Origin: Patescibacteria group bacterium
GTDB lineage: Bacteria > Patescibacteria > Microgenomatia > UBA12405
NCBI GenBank assembly: GCA_023380755.1
Contig: JAMCSD010000002.1
Span: forward strand, 1 to 64,000
DNA length: 64,000 nucleotides
Direction of reading: 5' to 3'
Shown here: piece after piece, positions 32,280 through 41,101 of the stretch
How positions within the stretch are numbered: position 1 is the first letter of the stretch
Layout of the letters: each line of letters opens with the position of its first letter
Made by a program: the position numbers and the translations under genes
The notes under the pieces: generated by a model
Seen by the model: the letters and a program-made list of their open reading frames with translations, nothing else
The model's database searches: none
Told to the model about the DNA's origin: nothing

Positions 32280-33263
32280 TTAGGATGAGTAGATGATACC
32301 CAAGGAAAAAAGGAGGGACATCAGCGATGAACCACCATAAGAGATGAATGGCAGGGGGATCCCGGTTACCGGCAGAATGCCAATATTCATCCCGATATTA
32401 ACAAAGGCTTGGAACCAGATTTGAGTAACGACGCTGAGAGTGAAGAGGGAAAGAGCGGTGTCTGAGGTGGAAAAGGCTTTTTGGAGTAAAGCCCGAAAAA
32501 GGAAAAAATAGGCGACCAGAAGAGTAACAATCCCCACTAAACCAATTTCTTCAGCGAGGGAAGCAAACATAAAATCAGTTTGTTTTTCAGGAAGGAATTT
32601 TAGTTGGCCTTGAGAGCCTTGTTTAAAACCGCGACCGGTAAGCCCCCCGGCCCCGACGGCAATGGTGGATTGGATAACATTGTAACCTTTGTTTAGGGGG
32701 TCTTTTTGGGGCTCAAGAAAGTAGACGATACGGTTCCGTTGATAATCGTGGAGGCCATATTTCCATAAGAATGGAGAAGCAGTCAGGCAAGCGATGAGAA
32801 AGATGGCAGCAATTTTTGCAAGCTTGGGTTGGCCCAGAAAGGTGGGAACGGTGAGGGCCAGATAGGAAAGAGCGCTACCTAAGTCTGGTTGCGCCATGAT
32901 AATTAAGGCGGGAATGAGGAGCCAAAATGGCTGTCCGGTAGTAACCAAAAAGAGAATAAAAAACGGTTTGGCAATTTCCGAGGGTTGAATAGTAAGCGGT
33001 CCGATGTCAATCCAGCGGCGGGAGCCACGGGTTATGTGATTTAAGAGAATTGGGGCGAAGAGAAAAAGACTGCCAAAGACAAAAAAAAGCCATCTTGAAG
33101 GAGCGGTATTTTTGGGAGAAATTAGCCGACCGGCCAAAAAGAGCCCGATACCGATGGCCCAGCTTAAAAGTTGTTTGGGCAGCAGCTCCGGGGTGAGTGA
33201 TAACACCATAAAGGTGTTTAGACCAAAGAGGGTTAAAAGGCTTAAGAAAAAGCTAAGTGGCAT
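32280..33263 (-). CDS. rodA: RodA-type SEDS peptidoglycan glycosyltransferase
   Basis: A 327-residue polytopic protein with SEDS motifs: RGSRRWIDIGPLTIQPSEIAKPF near 80, GAGGLTGRGFKQGSQGQLKFLPEKQTDFMFA near 205 and GIPLPFISYGGSSL near 302. RodA polymerises glycan strands during elongation. It overlaps the ileS end by 11 nt, so it is co-translated with ileS. A second SEDS gene, ftsW, is at 39902-41101; this shorter one is assigned RodA by position outside the division genes and by length. Confidence 0.9.
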   Translation of the reverse strand: MPLSFFLSLLTLFGLNTFMVLSLTPELLPKQLLSWAIGIGLFLAGRLISPKNTAPSRWLFFVFGSLFLFAPILLNHITRGSRRWIDIGPLTIQPSEIAKPFFILFLVTTGQPFWLLIPALIIMAQPDLGSALSYLALTVPTFLGQPKLAKIAAIFLIACLTASPFLWKYGLHDYQRNRIVYFLEPQKDPLNKGYNVIQSTIAVGAGGLTGRGFKQGSQGQLKFLPEKQTDFMFASLAEEIGLVGIVTLLVAYFFLFRALLQKAFSTSDTALSLFTLSVVTQIWFQAFVNIGMNIGILPVTGIPLPFISYGGSSLMSLLFSLGIIYSS

Positions 33264-36051
33264 TGACTATTGTTAGCTTATCAGATTTTTCAATAGAAAC
33301 CGCTAAGGTTTTTTCGAGGATGGCTTTTTCAAAGGAGACTGGCCAGGTAGGGGCGAGGATTTTAATTTTTTGATCAAGTTTTAATCCCCGTTCTTTGCGC
33401 ATTACCTGGATCGAGCGAACTAAGTCGCGGTACTCCCCTTCGGCTTTTAACTCCAGAGTAATGGTGGTGTCGAGGGTAATGACGTGGGGGCCACTATTTT
33501 TTTCCCAGATGACCTTTTTGACATTAGTTTCTTCTTTAATGATGTCGGTGAGTTCCGTCGACGGGAGCGGTGCGGCGGTTTTAATGGTGACTTGGGCTAA
33601 GGGTTGGCGGATTTTGATTCCGGCTGCCTGGCGTTCGGCATGAACCAGCTGGCAAAATTCACGGACTAACTGCATGTCATCTTCGAGTTTCAGATCGATT
33701 AATTTTTCGTTGACAATAGGCCAATTCTGGGTGTGAACAGTAGTGCCCGAAGAATTGGGGGTAAAACCCTGAAGATTTTGATAAATGGTTTCGGTGAGAT
33801 AGGGGACAAAAGGAGCCATGATGACGGTCAGCTGAGAGAAGAGGTGGTAAAGAAGGGCAAGATTATCTGACCGGTCCCGGCTGCGGCGGATATACCAGGT
33901 GGATAGATTGGAGACAAAGTCTTCGATGGCTTTGGTGGCGGCCGCGGTGCTATATTTTTCCAAAGAGGCGGAAACCTTTTTGTTGGTGTGGTGGAGCTGT
34001 GAAAGGATCCAGCGGTCAAGAACAGGAGCGGATTTTTCTAAAAGGAATTCGGTGGTATCGGGCTGCCAATTTTCGAAATTAGCATGTTGGGTAAAGAAAC
34101 GATAGGAATTCCACAAGATTAAGAAAAACTCCCTTTTCACCTTATCAGCAATAGAAAAACCAAAATTGACGTTGGCAGCCGGCTTTTGCTGGCAGTACAT
34201 CCAACGCATGGCATCAACACCCATCTGGGTGACAGCATCTTCCCAAGGGATACCGTTCTTTTTGGTTTTGTGGATGGTATTGCCTTTTTCATCGCGGACC
34301 TCGGCATGAGTAACAACAGCTTTATAGGGAGGAACCCCAACAAAGGTAACACTAAAAAACAACATCGAATAAAACCATAAGCGGACCTGTTCGGTCATTT
34401 CCAGGACCATATCCGCCGGAAACCATTTTTGCCAGTAAGATTTATCTTCAAGATATCTGAGAGTGGAAAAAGGCACGACGCCGGCATCCAGCCAGACATC
34501 GCCAACGTCGGGGATGCGCGGGATGGCGTCACCGCAATGAGGACATTTGATCTGAATCTCGTCAATCCAGGGACGGTGGAAACTGGGAAGTCTGTCTACC
34601 AACTCGGGGATTACGGCGAGTGATTTGAGTTCTTCGATACTCCCGACAACAGTCAATTTATGGCATTTGGTGCACTCATAGAAAGGCAGGGCTAGGCCAT
34701 AAAAGCGCTTGCGATTGATCATCCAATCTTCCATGGTATCGAGCCAGTTTTGCATCCGACGGCCAATATATTTGGGATGCCAATCAACCTTTTTGGCAGC
34801 AGCCTTCAATAACGGGCGGATTTCATCGGATTTAATAAACCAGGAGTCTTCGAGCCGGAACAAGCACTTGGTTTTACAGCGCCAGCAATGAGGGTAGCGA
34901 TGGGTAACCGGCTCAGTTTTGAAAAGAGCACCGACAGATTTTAAATACTCAAAAACCTTGGAGGCGACATCGTGGGCATATAGTCCGGTAAGTTCACCAT
35001 AGCCTTCAAGAAAGTGGCCGCTGGGGTCGAGGGGGGCCAGGGCGGCAGCATTAAGGCGCTTACCCAGTTCAAAGTCTTCTTGACCACAGCCAGGTGCAAT
35101 ATGGACAACGCCGGTTCCCTCATCGGGGCTAACATCTTCCCAGTTGGTAATGTAGTGTCTAATGCCAGATTGGGCGGGAATGTCGAAAAGAGATTCATAT
35201 TCTAAGTTTAAAAGAGTGGAAGCATCAATGGGTTCGTAGTCAGTTAGGCCAAGGCGATCAGCTGCCGTCTTTGCCAGGTAAACCGATTGGTCGTCGAGAC
35301 GGGCTTTGACGTATTCATACTCCGTATTGATAGCCAATAATACGTTAGCGGCCAACGTCCAGGGGGTCGTAGTCCATGCCAGAACGTACTCATTATCTTT
35401 GCCTTTTAATTTAAACTTGAGGTAAACGGAGGTGTCAGTATCTTCTTGGTAGCCATCGGCTTCTTCGTGTTGAGATAAGCCGGTTTCACAGCGGGGGCAC
35501 CAGGTGGTGGCGCTTTTCTTTTTAATCAACCAACCTTTTTCTTGGACAATTTTCAGGAAGTGCCAGATGTAAAGGTTGTTGGTTTGAGAGTTGGTGTAAT
35601 AAGAATTATCCCAATCCATGAACATGCCCAGGCGCTTTGATTGTTCGGTCTGAATCTGGCTATATTTTTGGACACGGGCAAGACAGGCTTTGGTAAAATT
35701 TTCCAGGCCAAAGTTAATAATATCTTTTTTGGAGTTAAATCCAGATTCTTTTTCGACTTCAACTTCGACCCACAGGCCTTGGCAATCAAAACCATTTTGA
35801 AATCTTTGTTGGAATCCTTGGGCGTTTTTGTAGCGCTGAAATAAGTCTTTTAGGGTTCGACCGCGGGCATGATGAACACCCATGGGGTTGTTGGCCGTGA
35901 TGGGGCCATCGATAAAAGAAAATATTTTTTCGGATCGGTCGTTTTTATGAAGATATTGGGAGACAAGGTCGTGGTCGTACCACCAGACTTCAATTTGTTT
36001 TTCCAGTTCCGGAAAATTAGGATTTTGGGGAAGATCTTTAAAGTAAGCCAT
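33253..36051 (-). CDS. ileS: Isoleucyl-tRNA synthetase
   Basis: About 932 residues from ATG 36051 (MAYFKDLPQNPNFPELEKQ); the frame opens 39 nt earlier inside the terminator. The HIGH region reads NPMGVHHARGRTLKD. Zinc sites are WCPRCETGLSQHE and two CxxC pairs near 490-530. The KMSKS loop is degenerate: KGNTIHKTKKNG. It charges tRNA-Ile, with an editing domain in the middle. Upstream lie a promoter, a leader peptide with three Ile codons, a hairpin and a terminator, suggesting attenuation. rodA follows with an 11-nt overlap. Confidence 0.95.
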   Translation of the reverse strand: MAYFKDLPQNPNFPELEKQIEVWWYDHDLVSQYLHKNDRSEKIFSFIDGPITANNPMGVHHARGRTLKDLFQRYKNAQGFQQRFQNGFDCQGLWVEVEVEKESGFNSKKDIINFGLENFTKACLARVQKYSQIQTEQSKRLGMFMDWDNSYYTNSQTNNLYIWHFLKIVQEKGWLIKKKSATTWCPRCETGLSQHEEADGYQEDTDTSVYLKFKLKGKDNEYVLAWTTTPWTLAANVLLAINTEYEYVKARLDDQSVYLAKTAADRLGLTDYEPIDASTLLNLEYESLFDIPAQSGIRHYITNWEDVSPDEGTGVVHIAPGCGQEDFELGKRLNAAALAPLDPSGHFLEGYGELTGLYAHDVASKVFEYLKSVGALFKTEPVTHRYPHCWRCKTKCLFRLEDSWFIKSDEIRPLLKAAAKKVDWHPKYIGRRMQNWLDTMEDWMINRKRFYGLALPFYECTKCHKLTVVGSIEELKSLAVIPELVDRLPSFHRPWIDEIQIKCPHCGDAIPRIPDVGDVWLDAGVVPFSTLRYLEDKSYWQKWFPADMVLEMTEQVRLWFYSMLFFSVTFVGVPPYKAVVTHAEVRDEKGNTIHKTKKNGIPWEDAVTQMGVDAMRWMYCQQKPAANVNFGFSIADKVKREFFLILWNSYRFFTQHANFENWQPDTTEFLLEKSAPVLDRWILSQLHHTNKKVSASLEKYSTAAATKAIEDFVSNLSTWYIRRSRDRSDNLALLYHLFSQLTVIMAPFVPYLTETIYQNLQGFTPNSSGTTVHTQNWPIVNEKLIDLKLEDDMQLVREFCQLVHAERQAAGIKIRQPLAQVTIKTAAPLPSTELTDIIKEETNVKKVIWEKNSGPHVITLDTTITLELKAEGEYRDLVRSIQVMRKERGLKLDQKIKILAPTWPVSFEKAILEKTLAVSIEKSDKLTIVNAT

Positions 36052-36074
36052 GGGTGTTATTTTCCTTTTTTTAT

Positions 36075-36100
36075 AAAAAAAATCCTTCAATAAGAAGGAT
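36075..36100 (-). terminator. Intrinsic terminator in the ileS leader
   Basis: On the minus strand ATCCTTC (36100-36094) pairs with GAAGGAT (36088-36082) over a 5-nt loop, then at least seven T. It ends about 24 nt before the ileS ATG, so it either terminates ftsZ transcripts or acts as an attenuator. Confidence 0.8.
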
Positions 36101-36107
36101 AGTTTCG

Positions 36108-36130
36108 GACTCCGGCTGGTGAGCGGAGTC
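36108..36130 (-). promoter_or_regulatory. Leader hairpin before the ileS terminator
   Basis: GACTCCG and CGGAGTC form a 7-bp stem with a 9-nt loop directly after the stop codon of the leader peptide. In a classical attenuator it would be the 1:2 pause hairpin. I found only a weak 4-bp alternative pairing with the terminator arm. Confidence 0.55.
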
Positions 36131-36163
36131 TTAGTTAATGGTAATAATTGAGAGACAGGTCAT
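36131..36163 (-). CDS. Putative Ile-rich leader peptide (MTCLSIITIN)
   Basis: A 10-codon frame, ATG 36163 to TAA 36131, starts about 4 nt after the predicted transcription start (TATAAT at 36174-36179) and contains ATT ATT ACC ATT, three isoleucine codons among its last five. It sits between its own promoter and the hairpin-terminator pair in front of ileS. Ribosome stalling at these codons when charged tRNA-Ile is scarce could allow read-through into ileS. Function is inferred from layout only. Confidence 0.45.
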   Translation of the reverse strand: MTCLSIITIN

Positions 36164-36173
36164 GAATGCCAAT

Positions 36174-36179
36174 ATTATA
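36174..36179 (-). promoter_or_regulatory. -10 box for the ileS leader
   Basis: Consensus TATAAT on the minus strand, just after the ftsZ stop and 10 nt before the leader-peptide ATG. No clear -35. Confidence 0.5.
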
Positions 36180-36186
36180 CAACAGA

Positions 36187-37347
36187 TTAATTGTTTTTCT
36201 TTAAAAATGAGGGAATATCAAAAGAATCAGAAATGTCGACTCCCGGAGGGAGTTCTTTGTTGCCGAGAAGCTCATTTATTTTTTCGGTATCATTGTTACG
36301 GTTGTCGGTGTGGTTGACTGGGGTAGGGGTGGAGACTACGGGTGGCGTAAAGAAGGGTTTTTTGGTTTGCCCGAATATGCGTTGGCGGGTTTCGTCAAAT
36401 CCGGTAGCGATAACGGTGATCTTCATTTTATTTTTAAGACTGGGATCGATCGAAGCCCCAAAAATAATATTGGCATCTGGTGAAGCTTTTTCGGTGATGG
36501 CGTGGGCGGCTTCTTCGATTTCGGCCATGGTAAGGTCAGCTCCGCCGGTAATATTAATTAGGATGCCTCGGGCGCCATCAACATTGACCTCCACTAATGG
36601 TGAATAAATGGCTTGGTTGACAGCTTCTTGGGCTTTAGTTTCCCCCTCCCCTTCCCCAACTCCCATTAAAGCTGAGCCGGCGTTGGACATGACACTTTTA
36701 ATATCAGCAAAATCAAGGTTGATTAAACCTGGGATGGTAATAAGATCCGAAATAGCCCGGGTACCTTTGGTCAGAACGGAATCGGCGGTTTTAAAGGCCT
36801 GCTGTAGGGTGGCTTTATTGTTAACTACTTCCATGACTTTTTGGTTGGGAATCACAATCAAAGTGTCGACATTCTTTTTAAGCTGGGCAATTCCTTCTTC
36901 GGCATTTGTCATCCGGCGGGTGCCCTCGAAAAGAAATGGTTTGGTGACTACGGCAATAGTCAAAATTCCTAATTCCTTTTTAGCGACTGAAGCAATGACA
37001 GGAGCGGCACCAGTGCAAGTACCACCGCCCATACCACCAGTGATAAAAACCATATCAGTGCCTTCAAGGATTTCACGGATTTTGTCGTGCGACTCTTCGG
37101 CTGCTTTTTGACCGACTTGGGGGTTGGAACCGGCCCCCAAACCTTTGGTAAGTTTTTCTCCGATCTGGATTTTGATCGGAGATTGAGAGTTGAGCAGGGC
37201 TTGGGAATCAGTATTGATGGCCACAAAATCAACGCCGTTAATGCCGCCTTCACCAATCATGGAATTGACAGCATTGTTGCCGCCTCCGCCAACCCCTAAG
37301 ACTTTTATTTTGGCAAATTGTCCGGCCAGTGTTTTGATTAGGGCCAT
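36187..37347 (-). CDS. ftsZ: Cell-division GTPase FtsZ
   Basis: 386 residues with the tubulin-like signature GGMGGGTCTGAAPVIA (about 105-120), the start KVLGVGGGGNNAVNSMI, the T7 loop NLDFADIKSVM and a C-terminal tail ending in DIPSFLKKNN, which matches the conserved peptide that binds FtsA. It polymerises into the Z-ring. It lies 4 nt after ftsA. A terminator hairpin follows at 36075-36100. Confidence 0.97.
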   Translation of the reverse strand: MALIKTLAGQFAKIKVLGVGGGGNNAVNSMIGEGGINGVDFVAINTDSQALLNSQSPIKIQIGEKLTKGLGAGSNPQVGQKAAEESHDKIREILEGTDMVFITGGMGGGTCTGAAPVIASVAKKELGILTIAVVTKPFLFEGTRRMTNAEEGIAQLKKNVDTLIVIPNQKVMEVVNNKATLQQAFKTADSVLTKGTRAISDLITIPGLINLDFADIKSVMSNAGSALMGVGEGEGETKAQEAVNQAIYSPLVEVNVDGARGILINITGGADLTMAEIEEAAHAITEKASPDANIIFGASIDPSLKNKMKITVIATGFDETRQRIFGQTKKPFFTPPVVSTPTPVNHTDNRNNDTEKINELLGNKELPPGVDISDSFDIPSFLKKNN

Positions 37348-37351
37348 AATT

Positions 37352-38602
37352 TTATGGAAGTAACGGTTCGATCAGATCTTTAAATCTTCCAAACAAGGTG
37401 CCGACTTTGACTTTTGACTTGCTGCGGGTAGTGGAGATTTTGCCTTTTTTCTCTTGATGGAAACCGTACATTAATAAACCAATAGAACTAGTATACCCGG
37501 GATTTAAGATTTCATCTACTAAGCCCCCAATCTTGGGAGGAGAGGCAATCCGTAAGGGTAAAGGAATGATGGATGAGCAGATTTCTTTGACCATGACTGT
37601 TTGGGCACCACCACCGGTGAGAACTATTCCGGCGGGAATTAAGGCTTTATAACCACTTTTATTAATTTCATCGTCTATTAACGAAAATATTTCTTCCAAA
37701 CGCGGCTTGATAATACCGTTGACGGCTGTTTGAAGAGAGATCTTGTGTTGTTCAGATTCCACTCCAAAGTGACTCAGCTCAACTTCATCTTCAAAATTTT
37801 TGTTTTCAACATATTTACCTAACTTAGTTTTAATTTTTTCGGCATCATCAAGAGAAAAACGTAAGCCGATAGCTAAATCATTAGTGACATTGGTGGCTCC
37901 GACGGGTAAAACGGAAGCAAAGCAGGGTGAGGATTCGCTGAAAATGGTAATGCTGGTAACAGTACCACCGATATCGACCAGGGCTACTCCTAACTCGCGC
38001 TCAGTTTCGGTTAAAGCGGTGGTGGCGGTGGCGATGCCCGAGTAAGCGAGTCCAGAGATCTCGATGCCCACCTCATCGAGACATTTTTCGAGGTTTTTGA
38101 GAGCCGAAGTAGAGGCGACAATGATATTGGTTTCCACTTCCAGGCGGACTCCATTCATACCTATGGGGTCAACAATCCCCTCCTGACCATCAACAGTATA
38201 AACACGAGGGATGATATGGATAATCTCTTTACCGGCCGGCATGGTCACGGCTTTAGCCGCCTCGATTACCCGGTCGACATCGGCGGCGACAATTTCTCCG
38301 TTGGGTGAGGCCACAGCGACAACACCTTTGGAGTTTAGTGACTGAATGTGGGAAGCAGCAATAGAGATGTAGGCGTCTTTTATTTGAATACCGGCCATTC
38401 TTTCGGCAGATTCAACGCTTTTAGTGATAGTCTCGACGGCTTGCTCGAGATTAATAATTTGGCTTTTACGGAAACCTAAACTGGGAACCGGGGCGACGGC
38501 AATGATGTTAAATCGATCTTCAGCTTCAAAATATTGGCCGACAATAGTGGTAACTTTACTAGAGCCTATATCGATACCATTAATTATTTTTGAGTGTTGC
38601 AT
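37352..38602 (-). CDS. ftsA: Cell-division protein FtsA
   Basis: A 416-residue actin-like protein: GIDIGSSKVTTIVG at the start, VDIGGTVTSITIF (phosphate 2 region, about 205-217) and VLTGGGAQTVMVKEI (about 325-340), ending in an amphipathic helix (GRFKDLIEPLLP) for membrane attachment. It anchors FtsZ. Its start overlaps the FtsQ-like gene by 23 nt. Confidence 0.95.
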   Translation of the reverse strand: MQHSKIINGIDIGSSKVTTIVGQYFEAEDRFNIIAVAPVPSLGFRKSQIINLEQAVETITKSVESAERMAGIQIKDAYISIAASHIQSLNSKGVVAVASPNGEIVAADVDRVIEAAKAVTMPAGKEIIHIIPRVYTVDGQEGIVDPIGMNGVRLEVETNIIVASTSALKNLEKCLDEVGIEISGLAYSGIATATTALTETERELGVALVDIGGTVTSITIFSESSPCFASVLPVGATNVTNDLAIGLRFSLDDAEKIKTKLGKYVENKNFEDEVELSHFGVESEQHKISLQTAVNGIIKPRLEEIFSLIDDEINKSGYKALIPAGIVLTGGGAQTVMVKEICSSIIPLPLRIASPPKIGGLVDEILNPGYTSSIGLLMYGFHQEKKGKISTTRSKSKVKVGTLFGRFKDLIEPLLP

Positions 38603-38954
38603 ACGGTCGGAGACTACTTAAATCGATAAATTCAGCATGCTTACCATTCATTGTAGCGATTTTTAAAATTTTTTGTAAAGACGCTATTTGGAAAAATGGG
38701 TCATTATTGGTACTGATCATGGCGATAAAGTCATGATTCCCCGATCGGATTGAGAGGCGACAAAAATCAAGAAATTCCTGACAATCTGGACTTTTGGAAA
38801 GTGTCAGATTGTTGCTTTGGAGGCTAAATTCCAGCTTATTTAGAAAACTGGGATTATAAATTACTTGTTTGGTGAGGAAGGTACTGTTGGACATTATCAG
38901 CCCGATGACAATGCTCATTATACCAAGAATGCTCAGGTATCTATACCATCTCAT
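38580..38954 (-). CDS. Reduced FtsQ/DivIB-like division protein
   Basis: This 124-residue protein has one membrane helix (about 5-26) and a small extracytoplasmic part ending HAEFIDLSSLRPYATLKNN, which resembles the end of the FtsQ beta domain (IDLRY...). The POTRA domain and much of the beta domain are missing: normal FtsQ is about 250-280 residues. Its place between murG and ftsA is the usual ftsQ position. It overlaps both neighbours (14 and 23 nt). Identity is inferred mainly from position. Confidence 0.5.
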   Translation of the reverse strand: MRWYRYLSILGIMSIVIGLIMSNSTFLTKQVIYNPSFLNKLEFSLQSNNLTLSKSPDCQEFLDFCRLSIRSGNHDFIAMISTNNDPFFQIASLQKILKIATMNGKHAEFIDLSSLRPYATLKNN

Positions 38955-40023
38955 GGATGAGATTTCTTAAACAATAATTTATTTGAGGTTTGATTTCGGA
39001 AATGTGGTTTGGGGAAAAGGACATTTTTTGAATGGTATCCAGTAGTGTTTTTGGGGTCAGTTCGGCTTGTGGCAGAATTTGAGTTTGGTGAGGTAAGGAT
39101 TTTTTGACCCACTGAGCATTTTTAAGTTGTTCATCCTGTTGGGAGAAAGGGAGAGGAATAAGAATGGACTTTTTTTGGAGAGCAACAATTTCTTGGCAGG
39201 TATTAGCTCCGGCGCGGCTGATAATTAAGTGGGCTTGGTGAAAAACCCAACCGATATCATCAAGTCCGACGTAATGAACGGGATAATAGTGATCCAGGCC
39301 GGTGGTTTGAGTGGCGATCTTCTCGTAATCTAATTTGCCAGTATGGTGCAAAACGGTAAACTGTTTTGTTAGTTGCGGAATAATCTGAAGAACTGTTTGA
39401 TTAATAACGCTGGAGCCTTGGGCTCCGGCGGTGATGTAAAGCAAGGGATAAAAGGAAAGATCTTTTTTTAACTTAGTAAAATTGGAAGTTTTATTCATAA
39501 AAATTTCCTGGCGGAGCAGATTTCCGGTAATGACGATTTTCGGTTGGGGTAATTCGTTGATTTGATGATCGTCATTAAATGATAAGGCGATTTTATTGGC
39601 AAATAAGCTGTTGATTTTGGTCGATAAGCTATTAGTTAATGTCTGTTCATGAGTGATGGTCGGGATATGGTGGAGCCTAGCAGCAGCCATTACCGGAACG
39701 GAAATATAACCACCAAAAGAGACAACAATATCGGGATTGATCTGACTGACCAAATTGTAGGCTAAGGCTAAGGCCCGGATGGTTTTGGGAATGCCCAAGA
39801 TGGTTTCGGGAAGATAGCGGCGATTGTGTTTGCCGCTGGTGAGAGGGAAAAAGTTGACTTTAAGTTTGGGTATAATTGTGTTGACGAGATGGGTTTCCGA
39901 TTTAAAAACGTCGCTGATGTAATTTACTTGCCAATGAATTTGGGAATCTTTTTTTAGCTGATGGATCAATTCTATGGCCGGGGTGTGATGGTTGCCGGTG
40001 ATAAGGATTGATTTGGTTATCAT
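38941..40023 (-). CDS. murG: UDP-GlcNAc:lipid I N-acetylglucosaminyltransferase MurG (divergent)
   Basis: 360 residues. Family landmarks are PDIVVSFGGYISVPVMAAARLHHIPTITHEQ (about 95-125), TAGAQGSSVIN (about 198) and IISRAGANTCQEIVAL (about 272). The N-terminal glycine loop, usually GGTGGHxxPA, is replaced by GNHHTPAIEL. It makes lipid II on the inner membrane face. ATG 40023 lies inside ftsW, giving a 122-nt overlap; no later Met fits the fold. Confidence 0.88.
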   Translation of the reverse strand: MITKSILITGNHHTPAIELIHQLKKDSQIHWQVNYISDVFKSETHLVNTIIPKLKVNFFPLTSGKHNRRYLPETILGIPKTIRALALAYNLVSQINPDIVVSFGGYISVPVMAAARLHHIPTITHEQTLTNSLSTKINSLFANKIALSFNDDHQINELPQPKIVITGNLLRQEIFMNKTSNFTKLKKDLSFYPLLYITAGAQGSSVINQTVLQIIPQLTKQFTVLHHTGKLDYEKIATQTTGLDHYYPVHYVGLDDIGWVFHQAHLIISRAGANTCQEIVALQKKSILIPLPFSQQDEQLKNAQWVKKSLPHQTQILPQAELTPKTLLDTIQKMSFSPNHISEIKPQINYCLRNLIHEMV

Positions 40024-41101
40024 CTACAGGAGTATACTTCATCTGCCTGTTGACTACCAAGCCGATGGCCGCAAAGAGGGTCAAAAGTGAGGAGCCGCCG
40101 TAAGAAATGAACGGCAAAGGGACACCGGTCAAAGGAACGAGAACGGCAATAGCGGCAGTATTAATGATAGTTTGGTAACTGATCCATAATCCCACTCCCA
40201 TAATGATTAACTGATCAAAAGGGTCAGTGGCTAACTTGGCCACCTTGAAGATTGAGGTAATCAAAAAATAGTAAAGAAGAAGGATTAAAAAGATGCCAAA
40301 AAAACCGAGCTCTTCTCCGATGACCGCCAGGATAGAGTCGGTGGCCAGTTCTGGCAAATATTGGTATTTGTGATTGGAGTTGCCCAAGCCTTTGCCAAAT
40401 AATCCGCCGGAAGATAGGCTAAGAACGATTTGATTGGTATGGTAGCCAGAACGGGAGGCGTCGTCATGAGGCGACAGCAGGGTTTGGAGCCGGGCATGGC
40501 GGTATGGGGAAAACAAGATTAAGACCAGGCCGACAGCAGCAAAGACGGAAGTTAAGGTTAGAAGTTGGGTAATATTACCGTTACCCAAATAATATAGGGA
40601 GAAGATGACGGCGGTGATGAGGACGACGCTGCTCATGTTCGGTTGAAGAATGATGAGAATTAAGGGTGGTAAAAGGGCGAGGAGAATATTTTTAAGACTA
40701 TTCTTGGAGGGGTGGGAAATCAATTTAGCAAAATAAAATATGGCGGCGAGTTTGAAGATTTCCGTTGGTTGGATAGCGAAAAAACCTAATGATAGCCACC
40801 GCCTGGCACCTAAAATGGTTGTGCTAAATCCGGGAATGAGGACAATTACTAATAGTAGAGTGGATAATAAATAAAGTGGGGTGGTTATCTTTTTAAGGTA
40901 GGTAAATTTGAGTCGAGAGACTACAAATAGAACCATGGAACCGACAAAAATCCAAAGCAACTGTTTTTTAATGAAAAAGTAATGATCACCAAAAGAAGCC
41001 TGGGCTTCAGCAAGAGTGGATCCGGCTAAAAAGATGAGACTGACAGCCACCAGGGTATAGATGCTGATGATTATTTTAGAAATTCGGGAGATTAATCTCA
41101 T
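39902..41101 (-). CDS. ftsW: FtsW-type SEDS glycosyltransferase
   Basis: A 399-residue polytopic protein with SEDS motifs GARRWLSLGFFAIQPTEIFK, SGGLFGKGLGNSNHKYQYLPE and PLTGVPLPFISYGGSSL. It polymerises septal glycan with FtsI. The last 40 or so residues, after VVNRQMKYTP, are a hydrophilic tail read out of frame with the start of murG, which it overlaps by 122 nt. It overlaps the ATP-grasp gene upstream by 26 nt. Confidence 0.92.
   Translation of the reverse strand: MRLISRISKIIISIYTLVAVSLIFLAGSTLAEAQASFGDHYFFIKKQLLWIFVGSMVLFVVSRLKFTYLKKITTPLYLLSTLLLVIVLIPGFSTTILGARRWLSLGFFAIQPTEIFKLAAIFYFAKLISHPSKNSLKNILLALLPPLILIILQPNMSSVVLITAVIFSLYYLGNGNITQLLTLTSVFAAVGLVLILFSPYRHARLQTLLSPHDDASRSGYHTNQIVLSLSSGGLFGKGLGNSNHKYQYLPELATDSILAVIGEELGFFGIFLILLLYYFLITSIFKVAKLATDPFDQLIIMGVGLWISYQTIINTAAIAVLVPLTGVPLPFISYGGSSLLTLFAAIGLVVNRQMKYTPVDDNQINPYHRQPSHPGHRIDPSAKKRFPNSLASKLHQRRF

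Noticed and set aside
36052..36186. T-box for ileS
   Set aside because: No AGGGTGG core or specifier-like stem could be found; the leader-peptide model fits better.
36608..37111. 167-codon plus-strand frame opposite ftsZ
   Set aside because: Shadow of ftsZ; low-complexity hydrophobic translation without a start signal.
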